A stretch of 64,000 nt of DNA, taken from Saccharibacillus qingshengii (GTDB taxonomy: Bacteria > Bacillota > Bacilli > Paenibacillales > Paenibacillaceae). A program made the position numbers and the translations under genes. Location of the stretch: assembly GCF_013185195.1 (NCBI RefSeq), contig NZ_JAAZWC010000006.1, positions 154,564 through 218,563 on the forward strand, given 5' to 3'. Positions 54,342-62,690 of this stretch are shown piece after piece. How positions within the stretch are numbered: the first letter of the stretch is position 1; each line of letters starts with the position of its first letter. Under the pieces are notes generated by a model, which was not told where the DNA came from, searched no databases, and was given only the letters and a program-made list of their open reading frames with translations.

Positions 54342-54376
54342 AAAAGGCTGCCGGCATTGTGCCGGCGGCCTTTTTT
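54342..54376 (+). terminator. Terminator of phosphoesterase-ABC operon
   Basis: AAAAGGCTGCCGGCA/TGCCGGCGGCCTTTT hairpin with a three-base loop and T-tract. Confidence 0.88.
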
Positions 54377-54490
54377 GCTGCGAATGGGGGAGAGCGGGAG
54401 CAGGAGCAGGAACAGAGCAGAACCAGAACCAGAACCAGGTGCGGTAGAGGTCGGCGCTTCTTCGCTGCTCTCGCCGACTCACCGAATTTC

Positions 54491-54691
54491 TCTAACGGAT
54501 CCCATATCCGTTAGAAGGGGATTTGAGAAGCGTTCCGCTTTTTAACGGATCAAGGTGACGCTTAGCAGGAAAAAGACAGCCGACAGCCGCAGAAATCACC
54601 CGGTTTCCTCGGCTAAGCGTCGTCTGAATCCGTTAGAAATATAGAAACGTGCGAAATCGCGCTCTAACGGTTCTGTCGATCCGTTAGAGCG
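54491..54691. repeat. TAACGGAT hairpin cluster, copy 2
   Basis: Facing pairs TCTAACGGATCCC/ATATCCGTTAGA, CTCTAACGGTTCTG/GATCCGTTAGAG, and a wide pair TTTTTAACGGATC..GACGCTTAGC with GGCTAAGCGTC..ATCCGTTAGAA. Same parts as the 15.2 kb cluster. Lies between convergent genes. Confidence 0.65.
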
Positions 54692-54712
54692 CAGCGATAC
54701 CGGTGTCTTCGC

Positions 54713-55843
54713 TCACAGCTCGTCGATCAAGCGCAGATAATGGTCACGGAGCCGTTCGCGGAGCAGAGCCGGTTCAAGAATCTTGAGCGAAGATCCGAAT
54801 CCGGCCAGATACGTCACGATAAAGTTGGTTTCCGGCGGTTCGTAAGTACCGGAGAGGATCAAGCCGCTGCTTTCTTCGGTCAGTGTCATGGAGGGGTAGA
54901 GACGTCGGCGCAGGCGGGCAGCGGCTTCCGGCTGTACCCGGCAGCGGAACGCGATCGCATCGTCCGACGGACGGCGCAGACTCTGCGCATCGCGGAGATC
55001 GAACGATTGCAGCTCCGCGATCGGTTCGTCCTCGCTCGGCTCCGCCGAGAGGATGCGGTCGCAGCGGAAGACGCGGTAGCCGTTTTTGTCCAGATCAAAC
55101 GCCCGGCAGTACCAGAATCCGTCCGCCGCGTATACGGCAAACGGCTGGATACGACGGATGGCGGAATCGGAAGCGGAATGCCGGTGGGGCGGCAGAGGAG
55201 CGGGAGGTTCTTCTCCGGCGGCGGAAAAAGCGTTCTGCCGTTCGATCCAAGGTTCCGCGCGTTCCGTACGGCTTGGTTCGTCGATCGCCTGATCCGAATC
55301 CGCCGCCTGCTTCTGATTCGGAGTACGGCTTCCGGGATCCATCGTCTCCTGCTGCGGCTCCCGGGGCGAAGCATAACGGATCGCCAGCACTTCGCCGCGG
55401 ACGGCGGCGTGCAGCAGCTCTTCCAGATAATCGCCGGGCTCGGCGGATTCGTGCGGATCGAACGCGATCCGGTGCTCGAAGCGTTCGATCTGTCTGCGCT
55501 GTTCCTCGGACACCACATCCAGAAACTTGGCCCGGATCGAAGCGAACGATACGCGAAAAGCTTCGCCCGACCTTCCGCGCAGCGCCTGCATGGCCATATA
55601 CAGCGACAGCACTTCGCCGTTCGTAAACGATACGGGCGGCAGCGAAGCGGTATCCAGCAGCCGGTAGCCGCCGAATCGTCCGTGCTGCGCAAACAGCGGC
55701 AGTCCCAGCTCTTCCAGCGATTGAATATCGCGCAGCGCCGTGCTCCGGGAAATCCCGAACTCGACCATCAGCTCGCGCAGGGTGAATTGGCGGCGACGGT
55801 AGGCGTAGCGCTGCATGCGGTTCAGGCGTTCGGCTTTGCTCAT
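54713..55843 (-). CDS. YafY-type HTH/WYL transcriptional regulator
   Basis: 376-residue regulator: N-terminal HTH (KAERLNRMQRYAYRRRQFTL, RELMVEFGISRSTALRDIQS), WYL domain (about 135-300) with RYASP and the second half RIQPFAVYAADGFWYCRAFD, and a WCX C-terminal domain. WYL domains bind ligands or nucleic acid. A roughly 60-residue Glu/Pro/Ser-rich insertion (about 165-228) splits the WYL domain, longer than in relatives I know. Divergent from the VOC gene, which it probably controls; a 7-bp inverted repeat lies between them. Confidence 0.85.
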   Translation of the reverse strand: MSKAERLNRMQRYAYRRRQFTLRELMVEFGISRSTALRDIQSLEELGLPLFAQHGRFGGYRLLDTASLPPVSFTNGEVLSLYMAMQALRGRSGEAFRVSFASIRAKFLDVVSEEQRRQIERFEHRIAFDPHESAEPGDYLEELLHAAVRGEVLAIRYASPREPQQETMDPGSRTPNQKQAADSDQAIDEPSRTERAEPWIERQNAFSAAGEEPPAPLPPHRHSASDSAIRRIQPFAVYAADGFWYCRAFDLDKNGYRVFRCDRILSAEPSEDEPIAELQSFDLRDAQSLRRPSDDAIAFRCRVQPEAAARLRRRLYPSMTLTEESSGLILSGTYEPPETNFIVTYLAGFGSSLKILEPALLRERLRDHYLRLIDEL

Positions 55844-55861
55844 AAGGGAAATCTCCTTTTA

Positions 55862-55935
55862 ATGTAGGGATTCTTTTTACGGATAGGTTTCATAAACTGA
55901 CACCTTTTCCGTTTATGCTCTAAGTGTAACCTACA
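55862..55935. promoter_or_regulatory. Divergent control region between WYL regulator and VOC gene
   Basis: CATAAAC/GTTTATG inverted repeat (55891-55917, 13-base spacer) nested inside ATGTAGG/CCTACAT. Symmetry between divergent regulator and target genes suggests an operator; promoter boxes are not clear. Confidence 0.45.
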
Positions 55936-55953
55936 TCCGAGGAGGAATCGATT

Positions 55954-56445
55954 ATGGAAAAAAACGAAAACAGCCGCAGCTCCGAAACCCCAAGCGCCGA
56001 CGTTCAAACGGAAGTCATTCCGTTTCTGTCGCTGAATGGGCGGGCGGCGGAAGCGATTGCTTTTTATGAACAGACGCTGGGCGCCGAAGTGCTGCTCAAA
56101 GTCAGTTATGCGGATATGGCGGGCCGGGATACAAGCTTCCGATTCGAAGCGGGACAGGAGAATTGGATTACCCATTCCGTGCTGCGGATCGGAGCCAACA
56201 AGATCATGATCGCCGAAGAAGAGCAGGATTCGACCCGCCCTTGGAGCCGGGGCAATGAGTTCTCGCTCTGTATCCAGTCGCGAGATCCCGATTCGATCCG
56301 GCACGTTTACGACCGGCTCACCGCCGACGGACGAACCGTGATCCTGGCGCCGCTTGCGGCCAACTCGTTCAGCAGCGGCTACGGGGCGGTGCGCGATCCG
56401 TTTGGCGTCGTGTTCCAGTTTACGGTGACGCGGCACGCTTTCTGA
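55954..56445 (+). CDS. VOC (PhnB-like) superfamily protein
   Basis: 163-residue glyoxalase/bleomycin-resistance-fold protein with PhnB-like features: FLSLNGRAAEAIAFYEQTLG near the start, THSVLRIGANKIMIAEEE, and GYGAVRDPFGVVFQFT at the end. A 20-residue Ser/Glu-rich N-terminal extension precedes the fold. Function unproven; PhnB-like proteins are often paired with YafY/WYL regulators, as here. AGGAGG precedes the ATG. Confidence 0.85.
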   Translation: MEKNENSRSSETPSADVQTEVIPFLSLNGRAAEAIAFYEQTLGAEVLLKVSYADMAGRDTSFRFEAGQENWITHSVLRIGANKIMIAEEEQDSTRPWSRGNEFSLCIQSRDPDSIRHVYDRLTADGRTVILAPLAANSFSSGYGAVRDPFGVVFQFTVTRHAF

Positions 56446-56490
56446 TCGGATAGAGGCCGTCCGTCTATAGGCGAACGCTCCATACAAAAA

Positions 56491-56738
56491 GGCCGGACAA
56501 AATGTCCGGCCTCAGGCTGTCGAGAAAGTCCCATTCGTGTGAAAAGCTTGTCGGCTGCGGGAGAAATTCGTTTCGGTCGCGTGTTGAAATCGGAAAAAAC
56601 GATCAAATTTCAATGGAATTTTCCCGATTTCAAAGGCGAACGCTGGCGCTCCTACACTGAATTTCTCCCTTCGCCTCCTCGCTTCACTCGAAAGCAGACC
56701 TTTCTCGACACGTTGAGGCCGGACAAAATGTCCGGCCT
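56491..56738. mobile_element. Terminator-flanked nested-hairpin element, copy 2
   Basis: Core about 56513-56716 (205 bases). Near-terminal inverted repeats TGTCGAGAAAG/CTTTCTCGACA, inner pairs GGGAGAAATTC/GAATTTCTCCC and GAAATCGGAAAA/TTTTCCCGATTTC. Both ends abut an identical 22-base sequence, the GGCCGGACA/TGTCCGGCC terminator hairpin (56491-56512 and 56717-56738). The left copy keeps the upstream A-tract and the right copy keeps the downstream T-tract, exactly as if one bidirectional terminator of the convergent VOC and nagA genes had been split and duplicated. This differs from the hairpin that flanks copy 1. Confidence 0.75.
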
Positions 56739-56761
56739 TTTCCTGTCTGTGAGGCGCCTGT

Positions 56762-58072
56762 TCAGCCGATCTTGTGTCCCGCGGCCCACACGCCGCGCAG
56801 TTCCAGTTCCTCGTCCAGCAGCACGAGATCGGCGCGTTTGCCCGGCTCGATCGAGCCGGTCTCGCCGTAGATGCCGGCCTGCCGGGCCGGTGCGGCGCTG
56901 GCCGCGTGCGAAGCGCGCTCGATGCTCAGGCCCACCTGGCGGACGAGGAAGCGGAATCCTTCGTCCATCGTCAGTCGGCTGCCTGCCAGCGCGCCGCCCT
57001 GCGTGAGAGCCACGCCGCCTTCGACCTTGACCGGCAGATCGCCGAGGAAGTAATCGCCGTCGCCAAGACCGGCAGCGGACATGGCATCGGTGACCAGCAC
57101 CAGATTGCCTTTGGTTTTCACCTTCGCGAGCAGCGCGATCGCGCCGGGATGGACATGGATGCCGTCCGCGATAACTTCGGCCGTAATCGCATCGGTGCCC
57201 AGTACGGCACCGGCCGTGCCCGGCTTGCGATGGTGCAGCGGCGTCATCGCATTGAACGTGTGCACGGCATGGTTCAGCCCGGCGCCTACGGCCGCCAGCA
57301 CTTCTTCATAAATGGCGTCGGTGTGCCCGAGCGCCGCCGTAATGCCGTTCGCGCGCAGCCACGCGATCGTCTCCAGAGCGCCTTCGCGCTCGGGCGCCAG
57401 CGTCAGCTGGCGGATCAGACCTGGATAGCGGGCTTCCCAGTCTTCCAGCCAATCCGTGCGCGGCAGGGCAATATGGTCCGGGTTCTGCGCCCCCGGCCAC
57501 TGCGGGCTGATAAACGGCCCTTCGAGGTGCACCCCTTCGATGCTCGCGCCGGATGCCGCGCCCGGCATCTTGCTGCGCTGCCTGTAGGTCCAGACGGCTT
57601 CGAGCACGTCGTCGATCATGTCGTGCGTCGCCGTCATGGTCGTCGCCAGCATCGACGTCGAACCGTGCGAGCCGTGGAACCGGGCGATCGTCTCCAGCAC
57701 GCCGGGTTTCCCGGCGTCCATGAAGTCCGCGCCCATGCCTCCATGGACGTGTACGTCCACGAAGCCCGGCAGCAGCCAGCCTTGGTTCGCGTCGACGACC
57801 TGGATGTCGACGCTCTTCCCGGCGCTATCTTCCGCGCCGATACCCGCCGCATCGTCCGACCGGACCGACACGATGCGGCCACCGGACACGACGCAGCTGC
57901 CGCGGGCAATTACGCCGCCCGGCGTCACGATCCGCGCGTTCACGAAGCGGATCGCCGCGGGAGAAACTCCTTCGGGGGGAGCGGCCTGATCGGAATCGCC
58001 GCTGCCGGGCAGCTGGATATTCAGTTCCAGCTGTTCGACTTTTTCGTCGTCAGCATGTCGTTCGCCGCTCAT
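56762..58072 (-). CDS. nagA: N-acetylglucosamine-6-phosphate deacetylase NagA
   Basis: Removes the acetyl group from GlcNAc-6-P to give glucosamine-6-P. The 436-residue amidohydrolase has LPGFVDVHVHGGMGADF (HxH), VHLEGPFISP (metal-ligand Glu), ALGHTDAIYEE, LNHAVHTFNAM, ADGIHVHPGAI and the catalytic Asp in LVTDAMSAAGLGDG. Compared with the usual 380-400 residues it carries an extra acidic, low-complexity N-terminal 40 residues. The ATG at 58072 overlaps the nagB stop (ATGA); a longer ORF to 58147 would run into nagB and is rejected. Confidence 0.93.
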   Translation of the reverse strand: MSGERHADDEKVEQLELNIQLPGSGDSDQAAPPEGVSPAAIRFVNARIVTPGGVIARGSCVVSGGRIVSVRSDDAAGIGAEDSAGKSVDIQVVDANQGWLLPGFVDVHVHGGMGADFMDAGKPGVLETIARFHGSHGSTSMLATTMTATHDMIDDVLEAVWTYRQRSKMPGAASGASIEGVHLEGPFISPQWPGAQNPDHIALPRTDWLEDWEARYPGLIRQLTLAPEREGALETIAWLRANGITAALGHTDAIYEEVLAAVGAGLNHAVHTFNAMTPLHHRKPGTAGAVLGTDAITAEVIADGIHVHPGAIALLAKVKTKGNLVLVTDAMSAAGLGDGDYFLGDLPVKVEGGVALTQGGALAGSRLTMDEGFRFLVRQVGLSIERASHAASAAPARQAGIYGETGSIEPGKRADLVLLDEELELRGVWAAGHKIG

Positions 58073-58794
58073 TTCGTCCACGCTCCCGCCGCCTCGTCCA
58101 GCAGCACGACCAGATTCGGATGCAGCTGCAGCAGCGAAGCCGGACACCGGGTCGTGATCGGGCCGGTCAGCGCGCGCTTGGCAATGTCCGCTTTGGACGC
58201 GCCGCGCACGACAAGCATGATCTGGCGCGCCTTCATGATACCCGCGACGCCCATGGTGATCGCCTGCTTCGGTACCTCGTCGATCGAATCAAAGAAGCGC
58301 GCGTTCGCTTCGATCGTCTGCTGCTGCAGCATGGCTGCATGCGTGCCGGGAATCAGTTCGTCGTCCGGTTCGTTGAACCCGATATGCCCGTTGTGGCCAA
58401 GTCCGAGCAGCTGGAGGTCGATGCCGTCGTCTTCGATCATGGCGTCGTAATAGGCGCATTCCTGCTGCAGATCGACGGCAAGTCCGTTCGGTACATGCGT
58501 ATTCGCGGGATCGATATCGATCTTGTCGAACAGATGCGTGTTCATGAAGCAGCGGTAGCTAGCCGGATGGCCGCCGGACAGCCCGACGTATTCGTCGAGA
58601 TTGTAGGAGCGGGCTTTGGCGAAGCTCACGCTGCCGCTGTCATGCAGCTTGACCAGCTCGCCGTAGATGCCGATCGGCGTACTGCCGGTGGCCAGGCCGA
58701 GTACGGCTTTGGGACTTGCCTGCAGCAGACTTGCGATCAAGCCGGCTCCTGCGCGGTTCAGATCTTCTTCGGTACGGAACGTCAACAAATTCAT
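58069..58794 (-). CDS. nagB: Glucosamine-6-phosphate deaminase NagB
   Basis: Converts glucosamine-6-P to fructose-6-P and ammonia. 241 residues, the short Firmicute form. LGLATGSTPIGIYGELVKLH, NLDEYVGLSGGHPASYRCFM with the catalytic Asp, and LLGLGHNGHIGFNEP. Start overlaps the stop of the RpiR gene (ATGA) and end overlaps nagA, so all three are translationally coupled. A 555-residue ORF running through to 59736 is a frame artefact. Confidence 0.95.
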   Translation of the reverse strand: MNLLTFRTEEDLNRAGAGLIASLLQASPKAVLGLATGSTPIGIYGELVKLHDSGSVSFAKARSYNLDEYVGLSGGHPASYRCFMNTHLFDKIDIDPANTHVPNGLAVDLQQECAYYDAMIEDDGIDLQLLGLGHNGHIGFNEPDDELIPGTHAAMLQQQTIEANARFFDSIDEVPKQAITMGVAGIMKARQIMLVVRGASKADIAKRALTGPITTRCPASLLQLHPNLVVLLDEAAGAWTK

Positions 58795-59657
58795 GATTTG
58801 GCACCTCCGGATGGGTTCAGATACTGACGGACGTTGTGATAAGACTGCTCCAGCATGGGGACGTATTCGTCGAAACCTTCGCTGAGCATGCCCGTGAACA
58901 GAATGTCGATCACGTGCAGCTGGGCGATCCGGGACGCCATCGCGCCGCGCCGCACGCCTTCTTCCAGCGACGAAGTGAACAGCGGAATATCCGCAAGACC
59001 GGGCAGGGGGCTGGTGCCGTAGCGGGTCAGCGACAAGGTGAGCGCTCCGGCGTCTTTGGCGCAGCGAAGTGCGGCGATCGTCTCCGGCGTCTCCCCGGAG
59101 TACGAAATGGCCAGTGCCACGTCGCCTTCTCCCAGCGTGGACGCCGAGGTAATCTGCATATGCGAATCGGCGAACGCGGTACAGCTTTTGCCGATCCGGA
59201 TCAGCTTCTGGTAGAAATCCTGCGCGACGATCGACGACGTGCCCATCCCGTACAGGTCGATCCGCCGGGCACCGCCGAGCGCCGCAACCGCCCGTTCCAG
59301 CGCTTCGGGATCGAGCAGCCGGGTCGTGTCGGTGATCGAGGAGAGATGGTTGGCTTCGATCGCGCGCGCGATTTCCTGCAGCGGCCGTCCGGCGACGATA
59401 TCCTGATACGTCGCCGCTTCGGACGGACGCGACAGTTCGCCGACCAGGCGCATTTTGAAATCGGGGAATCCTTTGAAACGCAGCGATTTGCAAAAACGGG
59501 TCACGGTCGCCGGACTGATTCCGCAGGCGGCGGCAAGCTCCGTAATTCCGAGACGCTGAACCTGTTCGGGTTGTTCCAGAATATAATCGGCCAACCGTTT
59601 CTCCTGGGGAGAGAAGCGGTCCAGGCCTTCTTGAATCAGCAGCAGCGTAGCGGACAT
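58791..59657 (-). CDS. MurR/RpiR-family regulator of amino-sugar genes
   Basis: 288-residue regulator. RpiR HTH (about 1-77; FSPQEKRLADYILEQPEQVQ, RLGITELAAACGISPATVTR, FCKSLRFKGFPDFK) and a C-terminal SIS domain (about 120-255; RRIDLYGMGTSSIVAQDFYQ, VALAISYSGETPETIAALRC) that senses phosphosugars, probably GlcNAc-6-P or GlcN-6-P here. First gene of an RpiR-nagB-nagA operon. The ATG at 59657 follows AAGGAGTG. An upstream in-frame extension to 59711 covers promoter DNA and is rejected. Palindromes near its promoter suggest autoregulation. Confidence 0.9.
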   Translation of the reverse strand: MSATLLLIQEGLDRFSPQEKRLADYILEQPEQVQRLGITELAAACGISPATVTRFCKSLRFKGFPDFKMRLVGELSRPSEAATYQDIVAGRPLQEIARAIEANHLSSITDTTRLLDPEALERAVAALGGARRIDLYGMGTSSIVAQDFYQKLIRIGKSCTAFADSHMQITSASTLGEGDVALAISYSGETPETIAALRCAKDAGALTLSLTRYGTSPLPGLADIPLFTSSLEEGVRRGAMASRIAQLHVIDILFTGMLSEGFDEYVPMLEQSYHNVRQYLNPSGGAKS

Positions 59658-59735
59658 GACAGCACTCCTTCGGCAAGCGGCACTCGAACGGATAAATAGG
59701 CCGCTTTTCATGAAAAATATTTTTATATATAACCA

Positions 59736-59763
59736 ATTATAATAGAAAATTATTTTCTTGCAA
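59736..59763 (-). promoter_or_regulatory. Promoter of the nag operon with embedded palindrome
   Basis: On the minus strand, TTGCAA (59758-59763), a 16-base spacer and perfect TATAAT (59736-59741). The palindrome GAAAATTATTTTC (59745-59757) fills the spacer, and a second A/T palindrome AAAAATATTTTT lies at 59713-59724. Together they are candidate RpiR operators. Confidence 0.7.
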
Positions 59764-59911
59764 CGTCATTCTGAATAAATCCGCCACATCGGGACCATCT
59801 TCGCTTGGCTTCGGGTCACAAGGTTCGGGCTCCCCGTGGGCCTGCGCTTCAGCAAAGACAATCCCTGGGCACCGGTATCGGTATCGACGGCTGCGGCCGC
59901 TTCTGCCTGGC

Positions 59912-60994
59912 TCAATCGGGCTTGATCGGGCTGCGCCGCTCCAGAAGCGCGTCGCTATCGATCGCTCCCGCTGCTTGGATCAGCATCAGCAGAGAGTGAA
60001 CCACGCCGTGATCGTTCTCTTGGTGCAGCAGCTTTGTCAGATCGGGAACTTTTTTTCGCAGCGTCTCGGTCGGCATGTAGGTCTGGAGCAGCCGAGCCGC
60101 CACCTGGCGCTCTTCCGAACGCGGACTGTTGTGCAGAACATCCAGCAGATCATTCTCCACATAAGGGTAATCGGCCTTGGCGAGATGCTGCAGCGTCACA
60201 AGGGCAAGCGGCGTGTACGGCTCCGTTTCCCGAAAAATATGGCGCAGCCGCGCCGTCGTACCCGGTCCGAGCGCCGGGATCTTGAACAGTCCGCGAAGGG
60301 CTTCAAGCCGCAGCTGGTCATCGTCCGTTTCGTCGAACAACGCCAGTAGTTCCTGTTCGCTGCCGCCGGGCAGCCTGCCGAAGCGTTCGACGCTGCGCCC
60401 TGCGATCAGTTCGTCGAGCCAGCGTTCGTACCAATTCAGGAAGTTCTTCTCGTACGCAAAAAAAGGTCTCTGTTCATCGCGGTCTATATACACAATCCTG
60501 CCGCGGTACGGTCCGTTGAGAATCAGCACCGTATCGTGCGTCCAGCCCTGCGTCCCGATACACAGCGTTCCCTGAAACATCCGTTCTCCGCCCGCTTCGC
60601 ATCCTTCGTTGGCTTCTTCCGCCTGCTTTTCGTATAATGCTTCCAGCTCCCACCATTCTTCCTCGGTAAAATCCGGGCGCAGGATACAGGGTTCCGCCAG
60701 TCGGGCCGATTTCTGCTCCATCTGTTCAAGCGTGTACAGGCCATGATACGGACCGGCTCCTCCGCTGCCGACTGCCGTCAGGAAATCCGTCAATTCTTGA
60801 GGCAGCGCAATCCCATGCTTTTGCTCGAAGGCTTCGACCGCCGCGGGGGAGATAGGCTCGTGCAGGATATACTTGTGGCGGCTTGCGCCGAAGATCTGGA
60901 GAAGGTTATCCTGGCGGGCAGCCTGCGCGAGCTTTTCCCGGATTCGCTGCAGGGGGTCGGGGTGTTCCGTGTGTTTTCTTTTCCATAATCGCAT
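59912..60994 (-). CDS. SMI1/KNR4 (SUKH) domain protein
   Basis: 360-residue cytosolic protein. SUKH domain at about 45-200: ISPAAVEAFEQKHGIALPQE, LTDFLTAVGSGGAGPYHGLY, GTLCIGTQGWTHDTVLILNG, FFAYEKNFLNWYERWLDEL. After it, about 205-350 is helical with HEAT-like pairs (LRLEALRGLFKIPALGPGTT, YVENDLLDVLHNSPRSEERQ). SUKH proteins are common immunity proteins against contact-dependent or polymorphic toxins, but no toxin gene is adjacent, so immunity is only a possibility. GAGGGGA lies eight bases before the ATG. Confidence 0.82.
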   Translation of the reverse strand: MRLWKRKHTEHPDPLQRIREKLAQAARQDNLLQIFGASRHKYILHEPISPAAVEAFEQKHGIALPQELTDFLTAVGSGGAGPYHGLYTLEQMEQKSARLAEPCILRPDFTEEEWWELEALYEKQAEEANEGCEAGGERMFQGTLCIGTQGWTHDTVLILNGPYRGRIVYIDRDEQRPFFAYEKNFLNWYERWLDELIAGRSVERFGRLPGGSEQELLALFDETDDDQLRLEALRGLFKIPALGPGTTARLRHIFRETEPYTPLALVTLQHLAKADYPYVENDLLDVLHNSPRSEERQVAARLLQTYMPTETLRKKVPDLTKLLHQENDHGVVHSLLMLIQAAGAIDSDALLERRSPIKPD

Positions 60995-61211
60995 AGATTA
61001 GATCCCCTCGCTTCGTCAAAAATTCCGATCCGCTTCCGCCATCGGGTAAAGCTTTTGACTCCGCCATCATAAACGAACCTCCTGCGAGAGACAACCCTTT
61101 TCCGTCACTCGGACGAGGAACCATTTTTGCAGGAACACGCGGCGGAGGAGAGAAGAGATCCTGTATAATGGAAGCAGCTGTTATTCGGTATAAAACGGAG
61201 GATGATCACGC

Positions 61212-61808
61212 ATGAGCGATCCGCAAACCCATCCCAAAGTCGACGCTTTTCTGGAACGTTCCGAAGCTTGGCGCGAAGAGTTCGTGAAGCTGAGAAGTCT
61301 GGCGCTGGACAGCGAAATGAAAGAAGAACTGAAGTGGGGGCAGCCCTGCTACACGATCGAAGGCGGCAATGTCGTGTTGATCCACGGGTTCAAGGAATAC
61401 TGCGCGCTGCTGTTCATCAAAGGCGCCCTGCTGCAGGATAACGAGCTCATGCTGATCCAGCAGACGCAGAAAGTGCAGGCGGGCCGCCAGCTGCGTTTTC
61501 GTAATCTGGAAGAGATCGAGCAGCAGGAAGAGCGGATTCGGGCGTATATTCGCGAAGCGATCGAGATCGAGCGGGCCGGCCTCAAGGTCGAGCGGAAGCC
61601 AAGCGAAGAGTACGCGATTTCCCTGGAACTTCAAGTTCGCTTCGACGGCACTCCCGAGCTGAAGACGGCGTTCGAAGCGCTAACCCCGGGCCGCCAACGC
61701 GCGTATCTGCTGCATTTTGCCGAACCCAAGCAGTCCAAGACCCGGGAAGCGAGAATCGACAAGCACGCGCCGCGGATTATGGAGGGCAAAGGATTAAACG
61801 ATCGGTAA
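61212..61808 (+). CDS. YdeI/DUF1801 family protein
   Basis: 198-residue protein of the YdeI (B. subtilis) type: an N-terminal DUF1801-like fold (about 15-115; RSLALDSEMKEELKWGQPCY, ALLFIKGALLQD) and a C-terminal OmdA-like helical region (about 130-195; LKTAFEALTPGRQRAYLLHF, SKTREARIDKHAPRI). The family is widely annotated but has no firm biochemical role. ACGGAGGATG precedes the ATG. Stands alone. Confidence 0.82.
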   Translation: MSDPQTHPKVDAFLERSEAWREEFVKLRSLALDSEMKEELKWGQPCYTIEGGNVVLIHGFKEYCALLFIKGALLQDNELMLIQQTQKVQAGRQLRFRNLEEIEQQEERIRAYIREAIEIERAGLKVERKPSEEYAISLELQVRFDGTPELKTAFEALTPGRQRAYLLHFAEPKQSKTREARIDKHAPRIMEGKGLNDR

Positions 61809-61895
61809 AAAAAGGCCGGACCGCCGAACGTAACAAGGACAAAGCGCGTTTATTCAGCAGACCTATTCGTAATCAGGCGGGAGGCGGTACCCAAC

Positions 61896-61997
61896 ATGAA
61901 CAGTAAAAAGCTGCAAATCGCCATAGTTGCGGCAGCCGGAACAGGAATCGTATGGACTCTCGCCGCAGGCGTGCTGCTTGTGAATACGGACGGGTGA
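61896..61997 (+). CDS. Tiny membrane peptide
   Basis: 33 codons with a strong GGGAGGCGG ribosome site 9-10 bases upstream. Basic start (NSKKLQ) then one hydrophobic helix (IAIVAAAGTGIVWTLAAGVL) and NTDG. The good ribosome site supports translation; the function is unknown. Confidence 0.5.
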   Translation: MNSKKLQIAIVAAAGTGIVWTLAAGVLLVNTDG

Positions 61998-62180
61998 ACG
62001 ACGCCGAGTCATAAACGCCATATTTCTACCTCGACATATGGATCGTTTCAAATTTGAGAAGTAGGCGGAACATCCGTTAGAATGGAGAAGGAACCAACCT
62101 TTTAGGACGTTTGCGCAAGCGTATCGGTGAAGCTTTACCGCCGTTTACGCAAACGCCTTCACCATTCGAAGGAGGCTGAC

Positions 62181-62528
62181 ATGCTGAAGACCGTGCTCGG
62201 AAGATTCAAAGTGATCGGGTATATGGAAGGGGTCTCGTTTCTGCTGCTGCTTCTCGTGGCGATGCCGCTGAAGTACGCCGCAGGCGTCGATATGGCCGTG
62301 ACGATCGTGGGAGCGGCGCACGGCGCGCTGTTCGTGCTCTACATTCTGGCATCGTTCCACGCGTTCATCGCGCTCAAATGGGGCATGACCAAGTTGTTCT
62401 GGGCGCTTGTCGCGTCCGTGCTGCCGATCGGGACTTTTGTATTCGAATCGTATTTAAAAAAAGAGATCCAGGCGGGACGCGCTTATGCGACGCCGGAAGA
62501 AGCGCGGCAGGTTCGCCGTGCGGGGTGA
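62181..62528 (+). CDS. DUF3817 family membrane protein
   Basis: 115-residue integral membrane protein with three helices. The DUF3817 pattern is clear: FKVIGYMEGVSFLLLLLVAM, PLKYAAGVDMAVTIVGAAHG and the last helix ALVASVLPIGTFVFESYLKK. The family is of unknown function. AAGGAGG precedes the ATG at 62181; the longer ORF to 62127 is rejected. Followed by a terminator. Confidence 0.85.
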   Translation: MLKTVLGRFKVIGYMEGVSFLLLLLVAMPLKYAAGVDMAVTIVGAAHGALFVLYILASFHAFIALKWGMTKLFWALVASVLPIGTFVFESYLKKEIQAGRAYATPEEARQVRRAG

Positions 62529-62592
62529 AACCCGAAAGCCTTGGCGGTAAAAGAGTGACAGGATTCAGAATGCTACACGTTCCGAAAGCATC

Positions 62593-62630
62593 GGGACCTT
62601 AAGATGGATACCCTCTTGAGGTCCTTTTTT
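62593..62630 (+). terminator. Terminator after the DUF3817 gene
   Basis: GGGACCTTAAGA/TCTTGAGGTCC hairpin with a nine-base loop and six T residues. Confidence 0.8.
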
Positions 62631-62690
62631 GATGCATAAATTCACATTTCCAAATTTTCCAGCGAATGATAAACTGAGGGGGCAAGCTGA

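Noticed and set aside
58069..59736. 555-codon frame appearing to fuse an Arg-rich protein to NagB
   Set aside because: The first 310 codons are an out-of-frame reading of the RpiR gene; NagB starts at 58794 where its ATG overlaps the RpiR stop.
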